Shown: piece by piece, positions 22,537-33,870 of the stretch
Numbering within the stretch: position 1 is the first letter of the stretch
Layout: every line of letters starts with the position of its first letter
Assembly (NCBI GenBank): GCA_025435555.1
Contig: JAIWWG010000074.1
Span: forward strand, 112,846 to 176,845
Reading direction: 5' to 3'
Length of the DNA stretch: 64,000 nt
From: Chytriomyces cf. hyalinus JEL632
Taxonomy: Eukaryota; Chytridiomycota; Chytridiomycetes; Chytridiales; Chytriomycetaceae
The notes under the pieces: model-generated
Told to the model about the DNA's origin: nothing
Database searches by the model: none
What the model saw: the letters and a program-made list of their open reading frames with translations, nothing else
Position numbers and translations under genes: made by a program

Positions 22537-25500
22537 ATGGACATTCCAGCTCCGCGTTCTCCACACCACCAGCATGCACACCAACAGCCAATGCATTACT
22601 CCACTGCGACTCCAGTTGCCCCTCAGCTGCTGCAAACAATGAAATCCAAACTCAAAACTGGGCCCTCTCCAAAGGCACCTCATCAGCAACCAACATATAC
22701 ACGAAACCGCGCGCTTCGAAGGTTGTGGATGTCGATGAATACCAGCAGGAGCAACATTCGCGAAACCTGGAAACTGGTTCCCAAAAAGTCCGACTCCTCA
22801 ATATGAGCAGTATTATATATCTGTGCATACTCCTCATCCTCAACCTGAGTATCATCATCCAGCGCATGGTTTCATTGCCAATTATGCTCCTAGCGTGAAT
22901 ACCAAGGATGTATACAGTGGACTGACGACAGGATTCTATTTCAAGCGGAGAACTGAGCGTCTGGATTGGCGGCTGCTTGCATCTCGTCAAGTGGACCGAG
23001 TCCAACGGGAGGTCAGCGCATGCCAATGATATTTCAGTGGAGGCTTACAGTTTCAACACTTCAGGTTGATATTCTGGCGCTGCAAGAAATAATGGAGAAT
23101 GTCATGGTTTGCGATCTAGATTCGGAAGGTGACTCCGCGTTCAGGAATGTGCCCCCAAACAAAAAAGACATTCGCTACGTGGATCCCAACTTTGTCAGGC
23201 CATCAAAATTGCGCAGCTCATTATCGAATACCTGATCCACACACAAGACTACTTGGCAGCAAGTCAAGGCACACTTTCGAAAGACCCACAGGACACGTCA
23301 GACAGACTGGCTCTGTTGAAAGCGACGTATGAGAAGCAGGTGCCCCAGCAATCGAGTATTTTGGGCAAAAACATCTCATCACTCAAAAAAGAAAATCGCA
23401 CTTTAAAGAAAACACTCTACGCGTACCAACTCATGGCTCGCGTTCCAGGCCACGCGCCAGACACGCCAAACAACGACGTCGCAAAGAATCGAACATGTCC
23501 TTTTGAGAGAGAGCCAACTCACAAAAGCCGCATTGTTCCAGAGATGCGCTTTCTGCACCAAAGTGTTCAAATCACGGGCTTATCTGGACAACCACATGAT
23601 CCGCCGCCATCCCGACAACATGCACCAATACCAACAGCAGTACCCTCCACAAAACCAACCATACATTCAGCAAAACTACCCTCAAAATCCATCGTTTGGT
23701 GCGGGAGGGATGCAGCAACCCGGCGAACCATCGGGACCACCACCGTGGTGGCCACAACAAGGTGGTTTCTCAAGACAGCCCGATTCAAACAATGCCGCAA
23801 TTCTCGATCTGGTTTCGAAAGTGAGGGAAACCCAGGAGAGCATGCGTTAAGAACTTGAGGATCGAGTGGAGAAAGAAGTCGCGTTAAGACAGGTTGAAAC
23901 GGCAATTATCAGCTTCATTCTCCCCACCGCAGGAACCTATGTTTTGTTTTAGGCTACTCTGAACAGCTCGTATGAACAAGAGCGGCTGAAGCACGATGAG
24001 GAGATTCAAGGGCTGAAGACAGCCATACTCAAACAACTCTCGGAGGAGCACGCGCAATTCGAAGAAGAGAAGGCCGCTCTGAAGGAAGTTCTTGTGAGGC
24101 ACAGTAATGGAGAATCGACATTCATCACAGACTTACCTGAATACTCCCACAGAAGAAGGCAGACGAAAGATCGCGATTTGGTTCGCTCGAGGACGATGAC
24201 CTTTGTCCGAACCCACTCTCGGAGGCGGCAAAATCGAAAGACATCGCAGCCACTCCTGAAGCTGCTTTGAAAGTGGAGGACCAAATAAACAAAATGAAGA
24301 AGACAATGACTGCAGACCACGTAAGCTGCTGACTGACAAGTTAGTTTCATCTGTTTCTAATCAATGCGCTGTAGGAATGTGACCGAAAGGATCTTGAATC
24401 TCGGCTCAAAAAAAGCGAGCGATCAGATCTTTGCTCTTCGTGAAGCGCTGCTGCAGGAACACCAGCTGAACAAATCTCGCGAGTTGGAAGTGAAGAAACT
24501 ATTATCGGCCTCAGCGGTAAGTTCTTCGAACGCCGTGGCGAAGGGAATTATGGGTGCGGCAGGAGTTGCTGGCGCTGTGGGTCTGGCGCAAACACTCTTG
24601 GCCTCGCAGAAAATTCCACAGTCGAATGCCATTAAACGTGGTTCTGAGTGGTACATCAACGCAACAGCAACAACAAAAGAGTTCTGATTCTAAAGTGATG
24701 GATGGATTGAAAACGGCCGCTGCAATAGCTGGGGCTGCAGGGATGCTCATGCCAGGAACCAGTCATCACGATCCTTCCAATATGGGAGCTATTGCGAATG
24801 CGGTTCTTTCTGTAGGGCACGAACAAAAACACGGGATCATGGGTAATGCAGGGAATGCGATGGCAGCAGCAGCCGGTGCTGCAGCAGTCGCAGGCCTGGC
24901 TCACTCAATGATGGGCGGCCAGAGCCACGAGAAACCGGTCCCTTCAAGCGCAATAACAACCATGTCCGGTGCTCTTCTAGGTGGAGCCAAGAACGAGCAA
25001 AGCAATGGAATCATAGGCAATCTCGGACAAGCAATGTCGAATGCCTCCGCTGTTTCGGACGCTGTCGGGATGGCGAATTCACTCATGGGAGGAGAGGCGC
25101 CGACGTCGGCACAGTTGGGCACACTTGCGAATGTTGTTTTCAGTGCTGACTGCGGCTGGAGGAGCTGCTGCGATGGGTCTTGCACATGCACTTCTCAAGA
25201 AAAACAAGAACGACACTTCAACGGATTCGAGCGATGATGCTCCGCTTTCCACGCTGTTTGCTTCGAAAAAGGCGGAAAAGGTAGGCTGCAATTTGCCGGA
25301 TATTGAACCATTGAGACTAATCCTGCTCGCTTAAACAGGCACGCATTTCAGCCACTGAGGGTAGTTTCGGAGATTCTTCTGACGATGCACCGCTGTCTTC
25401 TCTCAAACCCAAATCCCCAAAGGTACAGTTGAAATCTGCATTTCGTTAAGTTCTAACTCTTGCTTTCAGAAGAACCAACCAGACGAGCTCTCTGCCGTTT

Positions 25501-26254
25501 CCGATACCCCTGGACAACCTAGAAAGAACTTTTGGCCTTTGGTTGGACTGGCTTCAACCGTAACAATCGCAGCATCGGTGACCGCATCCCCATCCAGGCA
25601 GCCATGAGATCGTCCAGAACGCCCGACTGCTCCCAAAGGCCCGAAGTCTCCGAGACTCATGTCACTGCTAATGCCAGGTGCAGATGACATATCGTGGACC
25701 ACAGCCTTGGAGATGATGCAAGCATATCAACGTGAGTAGTGTTGTATTTTGGTACTGAGAGAAAATTGTTGATGAAGGGTTTTGGATTCAGGCAACCCTC
25801 TTCAGCAAGCACCATGGATAAAGACGCTTTATCCTCAAAACGAAAGCCAAGCGGAGAAAGACAAGAGACTCATTATGCAAAATGTGGACAAGACGTTGAT
25901 TTCTCGCGGTATCCAAGGCAGCGAGATGCTGTCGCAGTGGTATCGCCCAGAAGTCCAAGCTTCATTCGAAGCCGCCACGGACAGGTTTGCTTCATGGCTG
26001 ATCTTTGTTTGCAATCATTGCCCGGAATACCAACGACCGTTCTGTTTGCCAGATTTGCGACTGACATTAAACAAAAGGACAAGTCATCGCGCATTTACAA
26101 AAACCTTGCACTTTTTGCACGAAAAAACACGTTATCCTCCGATCCGAACATCATCAGTCGAAACATCAGTCAGCATGCTTATCAGTCATCGAATCGCACC
26201 AGCGGCGCGAACTTTATTCACAGGGACGCATCATCAACAAAACACATCACTTAG
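22537..26254 (+). CDS. DZIP1-like ciliary protein with glycine/alanine-rich repeats; reading frame broken several times
   Basis: DZIP1 proteins act at the basal body and transition zone in cilium assembly. Exons recognised: up to 23011, then 23065-23422, 23487-23892, 23953-24093, 24153-24320, 24375-25280, 25339-25422, 25470-25731, 25792-25984 and 26053-26254. The 5' exon is unsure. Landmarks: FYFKRRTERLDWRLLASRQVDRV, VDPNFV, AQLIIEYLIHTQDYL (DZIP1 N domain), one C2H2 finger CAFCTKVF..YLDNHMIRRH, then coiled coil. A Gly/Ala-rich repeat region (GLAHSMMGG, GMANSLMGG, GLAHALL) and a repeated SSDDAPLS motif follow. The frame is broken: a shift near 23203, in-frame TAA at 23848, extra base in the A7 run 24408-24414, near 24634, near 25137, and in-frame TGA at 25605. 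It may be a pseudogene or an assembly with indels. Confidence 0.65.
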
Positions 26255-26319
26255 TTGCCTTGTACAGCCGCAGATAAAAGTAAATCCATAAAAAACAGAA
26301 CCTGAGAGGCGCTGCTTCT

Positions 26320-28494
26320 TTAAAGTATGCTTGTGACTGGTAACGTAACATCGCCATCGCTTGTAATCAGCTCGGCCGCGGACACAAGAACTCCAATCGG
26401 GACATACGCCTGGTTCCCAATGTCCTCCAAAATGGCCCACACGTCAACCGAATCTGGTTCCTTGGATTGAAACAAAACAAAAGGGCTCGTCTTTCCCAAA
26501 TATCCCAACATTGTGTCGTCACTTGGTGTGTACTTGAAGCAATGGGCGTATGCCATCACGAGGTTTTTTGATCCCAGACGTATGACCCGAGTCTCCTCCT
26601 CCTCGGCTTCGTTGGAGAGAAAGGGCTTCGAGTTGAAGAACCTGCCAATGCGGTTGGCGCTGTCCATTAATTGATCATGGTATTGCGGTTTGAAGTACGG
26701 GGTTTTGGTTTCGGCTATAAGTTCAGGAATCTTTTCCTTGTCAACTTGGTCAAATTCGCTGAGCATGTTTTTGAAATTGGTATACGACGTAGTCTTGGAG
26801 AAAGAAACGAGGAACGTGTCTGGGTCTCCCGTGGATTCAATTGCACCAACTTCAAACTTGAGGTCATCAAAAACGGCCGCGTTTTTGAAATCGAGCGAAA
26901 AGTTGAACATGGATGACTGTTTGGAGGAACCGCACGAAAGCACGCGAGACATCATTTTGTTGCTGGCTTCTGAGCAGAGAAGTTCTTGCATCAGCTGCTC
27001 AAATGGCATACTGTACGGGTCCTCGACAGTCATGGGGGCTTTGATAATGTTCATGGCTGCCAGAGCGAGGTCTTGTTGGTGGTAAGCTTGAGCCCCGGTC
27101 ATGATTGTGGTGAGTGGCTTTGGCGATGTGGGTGATGTAAAGGCAAAGTACCGTGGCACGCAGAGCATCCAGTAGTCGGCCCGAGTGAGCACCGGCTCAG
27201 GTTCCAGCAATGCTAACGCGCCAACGACTTCAATGGGAAGTGGAGCTTCAAATCCAGGAACTGAGACTGCGAATTCGGCAGAAAGAACAAGTTCTTGGCG
27301 AACCCACGCGCGCGACCATGGCTGTTCATCCGCGAGACTTTGAAAAACATCTTGCGCCGTCTTTGCAGTCTTTGTCGGAACAAACAAAACAAACGCGTTC
27401 TCGTAGTTTTGCCACATGAGACCGACTTGGCGGCCTTTGAATGTTTGGTCTGCTTGGTTCACTTCCAGAGCGTCAAGCCAGGCTTCTCCTGTGAACGGTG
27501 CAGAGTTTGGGAAGCTCGTTGCGCGCCAGTTTCTGAATGCTTCAGTTGCTCTGCCGCCTTTTTGCAGCAAGCGCAGACTGACAGCACGGCGACCTCCTTC
27601 CGGCCACACCAGCTGCACGGCTTCTTCACCATCCACCACCAATTGACCCCTGCACCCCCAAACATGCGAACAAGACAGCCGAGAATACGCGTCAACATGG
27701 GCATGAAGATTCTCGGGCCTGCTTGCAGCGACAAGCAGTTTCTGGACTGATTTGAATAGAACAGCACCGGCCATGTGCTCAGACGAGGTACTGTCAGTCG
27801 CAAAGAGCATGGGCAGAACAACTCCGAGACCGTCCGTCAGAATACAAGAGCGAATGGCGTGGTACGAGAAGCAGTCACAGTTGTCGAGCACACGTATAAC
27901 GAATCCGATGTAGCGAGCGTATAGAGGTGCGGCCACGTGTGACTCGGACATGGACTCAACACGGGTTCGGATGTGAGCGAGCGACTGTGCAAACTGGGAT
28001 GCGAGAGAGCAGCGGTATTCTTGGCTGATGGTGACGATTGTTTTGGTTTCGAGGTAAGCTGTCAGATTTGCAATGAATTCGCCCCCGTCGTCGTCATCGC
28101 TTGGATCCATGGCTCTGGAGATTAAGTGGAACTCTTCCTTGAACAGTTCGGCGTGATTAAGGTTCGAGATTCTGGCACATGTTGGAAGCGGCGTGGGCTC
28201 TGAGCGGACTGCGGAGTACTCTGTGTTTGGGATGGCGGAGAGAGACAAAGTTGCAGATAGCATGCCGTGGGCGTGGTTCTGATCATCTTCGACAGAAAGG
28301 TTTGGAGATGGGGCGTGAGACAGTTGGTCGGACTCAGCCAGCTCAACGGTCGGTCTCTTGGCAGGATCAAGGGAGACGGAGCTCACGACGCGCACGGCAC
28401 GAGTGACTGTCCTGGTCCCATCGGCGCTGATGCGGGTAGTTTCGGTTGTGGTCCGTGTCGTTGTCCTCGTCGCAACCACAATGTCTGTGCTCAT
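26320..28494 (-). CDS. Uncharacterised 724-aa protein, intronless
   Basis: One uninterrupted frame of 724 codons. I do not recognise the family. The N terminus is Thr/Arg-rich (TRTTTRTTTETTR), followed by a Ser/Pro-rich low-complexity stretch to about residue 100, an acidic patch DPSDDDDGG, and then a long globular region rich in hydrophobic helices with no signal peptide or membrane segment. The open frame extends upstream of 28494 but without an ATG. Lack of introns in a gene this long is unusual for this window. The 3' end converges on the DZIP1-like gene with 65 bp between stops. Confidence 0.7.
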   Translation of the reverse strand: MSTDIVVATRTTTRTTTETTRISADGTRTVTRAVRVVSSVSLDPAKRPTVELAESDQLSHAPSPNLSVEDDQNHAHGMLSATLSLSAIPNTEYSAVRSEPTPLPTCARISNLNHAELFKEEFHLISRAMDPSDDDDGGEFIANLTAYLETKTIVTISQEYRCSLASQFAQSLAHIRTRVESMSESHVAAPLYARYIGFVIRVLDNCDCFSYHAIRSCILTDGLGVVLPMLFATDSTSSEHMAGAVLFKSVQKLLVAASRPENLHAHVDAYSRLSCSHVWGCRGQLVVDGEEAVQLVWPEGGRRAVSLRLLQKGGRATEAFRNWRATSFPNSAPFTGEAWLDALEVNQADQTFKGRQVGLMWQNYENAFVLFVPTKTAKTAQDVFQSLADEQPWSRAWVRQELVLSAEFAVSVPGFEAPLPIEVVGALALLEPEPVLTRADYWMLCVPRYFAFTSPTSPKPLTTIMTGAQAYHQQDLALAAMNIIKAPMTVEDPYSMPFEQLMQELLCSEASNKMMSRVLSCGSSKQSSMFNFSLDFKNAAVFDDLKFEVGAIESTGDPDTFLVSFSKTTSYTNFKNMLSEFDQVDKEKIPELIAETKTPYFKPQYHDQLMDSANRIGRFFNSKPFLSNEAEEEETRVIRLGSKNLVMAYAHCFKYTPSDDTMLGYLGKTSPFVLFQSKEPDSVDVWAILEDIGNQAYVPIGVLVSAAELITSDGDVTLPVTSIL

Positions 28495-28585
28495 TTTAGT
28501 GTTGTTTTGGCTGAGCCCAATTTGTGTGCCAAGGACGTTGTGGGTAAAAAAGCCCAGTCCGCGTATAAAAAAGCCCAGTCGTGAC
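28495..28585 (-). promoter_or_regulatory. Promoter region with duplicated 15-bp box and TATA-like element
   Basis: On the minus strand the box GACTGGGCTTTTTTA occurs twice about 20 bp apart (complement of 28546-28560 and 28566-28580). The first copy runs into a TATA-like TTTTTTATACG. It lies 50-90 bp upstream of the 724-aa ORF. Confidence 0.45.
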
Positions 28586-28726
28586 ACGGTTTACACAAGG
28601 AAGTTGCTTCATTGATAACAAACTGATCCAAAGAAAACACTCTCGAACAGCCGCAAGGAAGATCGAAATAGAAGGCCACACACAAATTGAAACTGCATCA
28701 AAAGTCCTGCCCCAAACAGGACAACT

Positions 28727-30154
28727 TCACTTCCCGCCAGTCCATCCCTCAGCTTTCAACCCATCTTCCACCAACGCCTCACCAAACTTTCCAACCAAAA
28801 ATTCAACGCCATAAATCCGCTCCAAATCCATCCACGTAAACTTTTTCGTGCGCGACTGAAGCCAAGCAACACGATCTTCGACGCTCATAAACTTTCGGGA
28901 TCCCGGCACAGCAACGTCAATCATTTTGTTGGCAATGGCTGCATAATTTCCAGCCATCAAGTATCCAAACACTTCATCATAGTCTGTGCCTTTTAAAACA
29001 ATAGCGTCAGTGTCCAAGTAGAGTTGCCGTTTGCTCAGGAATTCGCGCGGGTGTTCGCTCCAGTGGCCTAAAATGGAACAAGATAAGCCAATACATCAAA
29101 ATTAAATATCGAATCCAAACTCACGTTGGGCATTCAAGTGGTGGGATGCGTGATATCCGTCATTGTAATTCTGCAGATTGTACCGACTTTCAATGATAGT
29201 GATAGAGTTGTGGAGACCCCCGCCCAACGGATCTTTTGGGTCCAGAAACGAGTGCTGCACCCAGTTTCCGCTCATCATTCCAAACCGGGAAGCCGTCATG
29301 GGCACCCAAAAGCACCACACCATTGCCATGGTGTTGTAGTAATATGTAAAGTATCCCAATACTGCAAATGTCCCGAGCTCCCCAAGAAAGGCTTGAATTG
29401 CACGCGTGTTTTGGTTGTGCTTCATAAAATATCGTGGCAGGTCCAGGAAAGCCAGCAAATAGAAGCGGAAAAAGTAATGCAGGAATCCTACAAGGCTATC
29501 TCTTTGGTAAAAAAGCGTGGAGGAAATGTCATAGGGACTATTGTCTGCGACGTGGTGCATCTGGCTTGAAGCATAAGTCACATGACATCAATATACAGAA
29601 TCCATGAAATCAAACCTTGATGTGATGCAAGTAGTAAGTGTACACTGTGTGGCCGAAAACGGGGGCGCAGAATACAGGAATCCACTTGTCGAGAAGACTG
29701 CTCTTGAACACCCTTCGGTGGCTGCTGACGTGGATGGCGAGATGGAAGGCGGTGATCTGCCACCAGCACGCAAACAGATGCAGAGCGATATGGAGCGGGT
29801 GGATCTTGTCGGACATGAACATGTACAAGAATGAGGGCCACAGCGTAACTGAAGGAGTCGCAAACACAGAACCGTCAACTCTAAATCCATGACTCAGCAA
29901 CATACAAAAACACAAGACTCACGAGTGGCACAGAACGGCACATTCCACACTTGCAAGTCTCTTCGGTCCCTCAACAGCGGGAACACCATTCGCTCGTACA
30001 AGTTCGCAGGCTCTCTGTCTAGCACCTTCACTACGGACCCATCGCAACTGACGAGACGGGCGTCAGGGTATTCGAATCCGGGGGTGGTTGTCTTGTCGAC
30101 GGCCCAGTCCTCGTTGAGGGCCTGGATGATGTTGTTGTCGTCGACAACCCGCAT
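28727..30154 (-). CDS. Fatty-acid desaturase-type membrane enzyme
   Basis: Predicted di-iron membrane enzyme of the fatty-acid desaturase superfamily. Four exons: 30154-29923, 29848-29616, 29560-29125 and 29067-28727, giving 413 aa. Histidine boxes: HLAIH near the first membrane pair, HHIKMHH formed across the exon 2/3 junction, and YHASHHLN followed by RHWSEHP across the exon 3/4 junction. Hydrophobic segments flank these (IALHLFACWWQITAF, FFRFYLLAFLDL, LGYFTYYYNTMAMVWCFW). The C terminus is soluble, about 110 aa. The start is the first in-frame ATG. Substrate and regioselectivity cannot be told; an oxygenase or hydroxylase role within the superfamily is possible. Confidence 0.75.
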
Positions 30155-30523
30155 TTTGTTGTTTGTTTTTTTTTCTATGTTGGTTTGGCCCAATTTGTGT
30201 CACGGCAATCCCATTGGTGGATCAACTTTCGCTCTGGATCCTTCTCTCAACATGCATGTTTAGCTGTGGTTGGGCCGCAGCAAACACTATTGGGTTGAGA
30301 TATGCTGCCTGCCATCGAAATTGAGGTTTATATCCATATGAAATGAGCAGGCCACCGTGGACGAGTTCCAAGATGATCAGCGTGCGCACCGACGAACATC
30401 TAGTTTGAAAGTATCTGTCAGCATTCTCGCATTGTTTTTGAATAAATGAGATGGAAGAAGGGAGGAAAGACGGAGCAAGAAACGCGTCATAAAACAGTCT
30501 CATCCAAGAAAGCAATTTGTATT

Positions 30524-30529
30524 TTTATT
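30524..30529 (-). terminator. Polyadenylation signal of DUF4246 gene
   Basis: AATAAA on the minus strand about 40 nt beyond the stop at 30566. Confidence 0.55.
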
Positions 30530-30565
30530 CCGCAGTGGCGCATATTTTCACGCAGGAGCATCAAA

Positions 30566-32387
30566 TCAGTGCTCACACAAGTAGATGTTCTGAATATTCG
30601 CGTATCCATCCTCAGGAGTGTTACTTCTCTCCTCTGACAACTCGTGCGCATACACAGCCGCTCCCGCAGCAGAGAACGTCGATCCCAAGTATTGCACAAT
30701 TTTCTCCACAATCTCAAACGGCAGCTTCCCCTTGAACACCATCCCAAACAGATCCTGCGCCACCCACTCCCGCTGCTGCATTGCCACAGTTCTGGTCGAG
30801 TGCACTTTAAAGTCCGGGTGCACAAGGAAGAAGGCGAGAATGCGACGGAATCCCGGCTTGGTCTTGTCATCCAGTTCAAATTCCTCAACTCTGTGATGCA
30901 AAAAGTTTGGAAACACGACAGCCCGTTGCGCGCGTGCCTCGATTTGACCGCAGATTTGTGTGTTGACCGAATCGCCGTCTGACTCAAAGCCAAACACTTT
31001 CTCCAACCCTGCATAGTCACTTTGGTCGTATTCAAACAAGCAGCCATCTTCTTCATCGTAAACACTGCGGAATGTCAAGCGAGAAGAGGTGATGTTGGAC
31101 ATGTCGTAGTATACAATGCCAGTCGCGGCAAGTGCTTCATTCTCCATGCCTTCCAAGTGCCAGTTTCCACCGTTGTAGACTGGGTTCTCCGGAGTAAGCC
31201 GGATGCTGGCCATTTTGACAATCACTTGCAGTGTTTTTCCTCCAAGTTTCACAGTCTCCATGGTAGCATCTGCAGCGGCAGTTGAGTCAAACGATTCAGG
31301 AAGTCCCGGAACATTAATGGGTCGCTCTTCCCCCCAAAGCGAATCCATGAATTCCTCGTGTTCATCCGTGCCCTCCTTAAGGCCAGATTTGCGAGCCTTT
31401 TCTTCCTGCCATTCGTATTGATCTTGTTGATAGAGAGAGTTGCTGGGTGGCGCATTGATGCGAGGAGTTGGATCCGTGTCAAACGATCCCATCGTCATTT
31501 CAAACATGGGAACCAACGCTTCAAACGCAGCCGCAATCGTGCCGTACAGATCGCCGTGCACGCGCCGATTCAAGTTATTGATGTACGATTGGATGCGCAC
31601 TTTGCCGTCCTCCGCAACACGAAATTCGGAGGGAAGCCACTGAAACCGCGTTGAAACATCTCCTTGCGTGGAACCATGGTACACTGCAGTTTCGGTGCCA
31701 CAAATTTGGTTAACATTCTCCCGCAGCTTAGTGACACCGTACACTAAGCAGTAGTCGGATGGGTGGACGAGATCAAGCACGCTGTTGTTGGAATTCTCGT
31801 GCCACTTTTGCTTGGCGAGGGAGTCTGCCTCGATCACGGCTGCTTGCGAGTTCAGCTTGGCAAGGAGGTCGTTGGGCACGATGGAGTCTGAAATGTACAC
31901 TCCGTGGTTTGAAGTTGGAGAAACCACAGCGCCACTAGGTGTTTTATGGATTCGATTTGCGGCAAGAAACTCAAGCTCCTCAAACATGAACTTGATGGAC
32001 TGCTTCACAAACTGCGAATACGACACATGCGGAACCAAATGCTCGTTTTCAACATCGACCCAGTTTGATTCACTGTCGCTGTCAGTCAGACCAACGGCTG
32101 GGGAAAGAGTTTTTTAAAACTCAGGACCAGCGGTGAAATCGACAACAATTACCTTCCACCCCCTCAGTCACAGCAGTGACGGAGTCGCTGGCTTCATCGG
32201 AATCATCAGAACCGAGGGCAAGCAGGGCCGCCTCGACTTCCTTCTTCCATCGCTCGACGACTTCAGGGTTTGTCAGCTTGATCCACCAATCAGGCTTGAG
32301 CATGACTTCGTTCATGGTGCGCATGTACTTGGTCTCGCGCTCCGTCACCAGCGGAAGCGTCTTGTAACGGAAGTCAGGACTGAGCAT
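30566..32387 (-). CDS. DUF4246 family protein, putative 2OG-Fe(II) oxygenase
   Basis: Fungal-enriched DUF4246 family. Two exons, 32387-32153 and 32097-30566 (55-nt intron), giving 588 aa. Hallmarks: LTPENPVYNGGNWHLEGMEN with the presumed iron-binding His in GGxWHxEG, ATGIVYYDMSNIT, LTFRSVYDEEDG, and AVVFPNFLHHRVEEFEL followed by KTKPGFRRILAFFLVHP, with the second His and the Arg expected to bind 2-oxoglutarate. An acidic linker (ALGSDDSDEASDS) spans the exon border. The C terminus FDVEIVEKI-like helix closes the protein. Enzyme class is inferred from family fold; the substrate is unknown. Confidence 0.85.
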
Positions 32388-33870
32388 TGTCTTTTGAAGC
32401 TGGTTTTTTGGGTGACAAATAAAAAACTGTTTGGCGCGGACTCAAATTACCTAGAAAGAGACCACACTGCTGTGCTTGCCAACGGTCCTTTCGCCAATCA
32501 GTCGAAACCACTTCCAACAAATATTCTCGCCCAATGCAGCAAACACTCTGGCTCCACTCGTGTTGGATGCATGGCGAGACGCCATACTCTGGTGGCAGCT
32601 GAGAGACAGCATGAAAACCCGTTTCGCTGAACCAACCGTTTGACGAATAAACTTTTCTTCAAGACAACCTGCTTTCAAACTGCTCGTGCTGCGACCGCTG
32701 AAGAGATTCATTGGTGTCAAGATCATCACCTGCACAACGCTGAACTGATCCAGCCTGGGCCCATCTTTGTCTCAGTAGACTCACATCATTACAACTTGGA
32801 CCTATTGGCCCCAGCAGTATCAATGGCACGTAAATACTCTCATGAAAACGCAAGCAACTCGACTGAATAAACTGAAAGAACATCTCAAAGTGGAAGCGCT
32901 CTGCTCGGCGACAGCGCGAGGGGACCATCCGCTCGTTGAAACACCGATGCTGCAGCGAGAGATCCATCGTGAGGGACATGCGCTTGGCGCGTGCGACTTT
33001 GCGATGCTCGGCAACAGCGTGACGGGGGGCCATCCGTTCGTGAAAGCACGGGAGAGACTATGGAGCGGTTGATGAGTTCGAACGCATGCTTCTGTGTGAA
33101 TAATATTTACATTTTATTTAACAAACGCATGGAAACTGAAAATTGTTTGAAAGCGAGATTGAGTGCAGAGTTACACAACAGCGATTAAAGCACAAACATT
33201 GGGCTTGTGATCATGGGTTGCGTGGCATAAATGGGAAGGCGCGAGACAGCCACAAAGGCAACCCAGGTTCGAATCCCTGTGGGGATGAATGAAGATATAT
33301 TGGCGATGGGGACGGGATGACATGATATCAGGCTTGGTGCTGGACTGGGAATACCTTCTCGTATTTGTGATGTAAAAAAACTCCGTTTTTTGGTGCGCGT
33401 CGCTGTTTTTATTCCCGTTTTTTTGGTTCCGCGAAGGTGCGCATTTGGTAAAAGTGAAGGTGCTTGGCTGTTGGTTGCACGTATGAGTGTGAGCAGGACT
33501 GGAGGGATGCTGCGAGTGGAGACACAGAGACTGAGATGGCAGCCAGAGAAGAAGTGAGGGGAAGAGGGGGGAGAGAGTGTTTGATTGTCACACGTTACAC
33601 ATGATCTTTGTGACAGGCAGCCGCGTACACCGGCAACGCATGACAACCCAACGTGGAGAGAACAGCAACGTACTGGCAAACTATGACCCACCACTGCAAC
33701 GCTCTTCTCCGTGCATACATGCCTTCCCAGCCTCCATGGGAGGATTCCGTCAGTGAACTGGTGGGGCGGTTCAGAATCAGAATCAACAGGGTTGCATTTG
33801 CAGTCTTTAATGACGTTCATGTATGCTTCAAGCCGCCTCTCTACTTAATTCTCTCTCCGACTCTCCCTCT
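32388..33870. other. Intergenic stretch without supported genes
   Basis: About 1.5 kb. It contains a 211-codon open frame on the minus strand (33185-33820) of low-complexity composition with no family similarity, and a tRNA B-box-like string near 33259, both judged not to be genes. Confidence 0.5.

Noticed and set aside
24408-24414. Programmed ribosomal frameshift at the A7 run
   Set aside because: The required shift is +1, not the -1 expected at an A-AAA-AAG type slippery site, and several other shifts in the same gene have no slippery sequence.
23848-25607. Alternative genetic code (TAA or TGA read as sense) to explain in-frame stops in the DZIP1-like gene
   Set aside because: TAA, TGA and TAG all end other genes in the window (DHPS TAA, CUL4 TGA, ELP1 TAG), so reassignment is not supported.
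33205-33290. tRNA-like string with a perfect B box (GGTTCGAATCC) near 33259
   Set aside because: The T stem has mismatches, no acceptor stem can be formed and the A box is weak, so it is not called as a tRNA.
33185-33820. 211-codon open frame on minus
   Set aside because: Cys/Ser/Pro-rich composition, no domain, no splice partners; likely a chance open frame.
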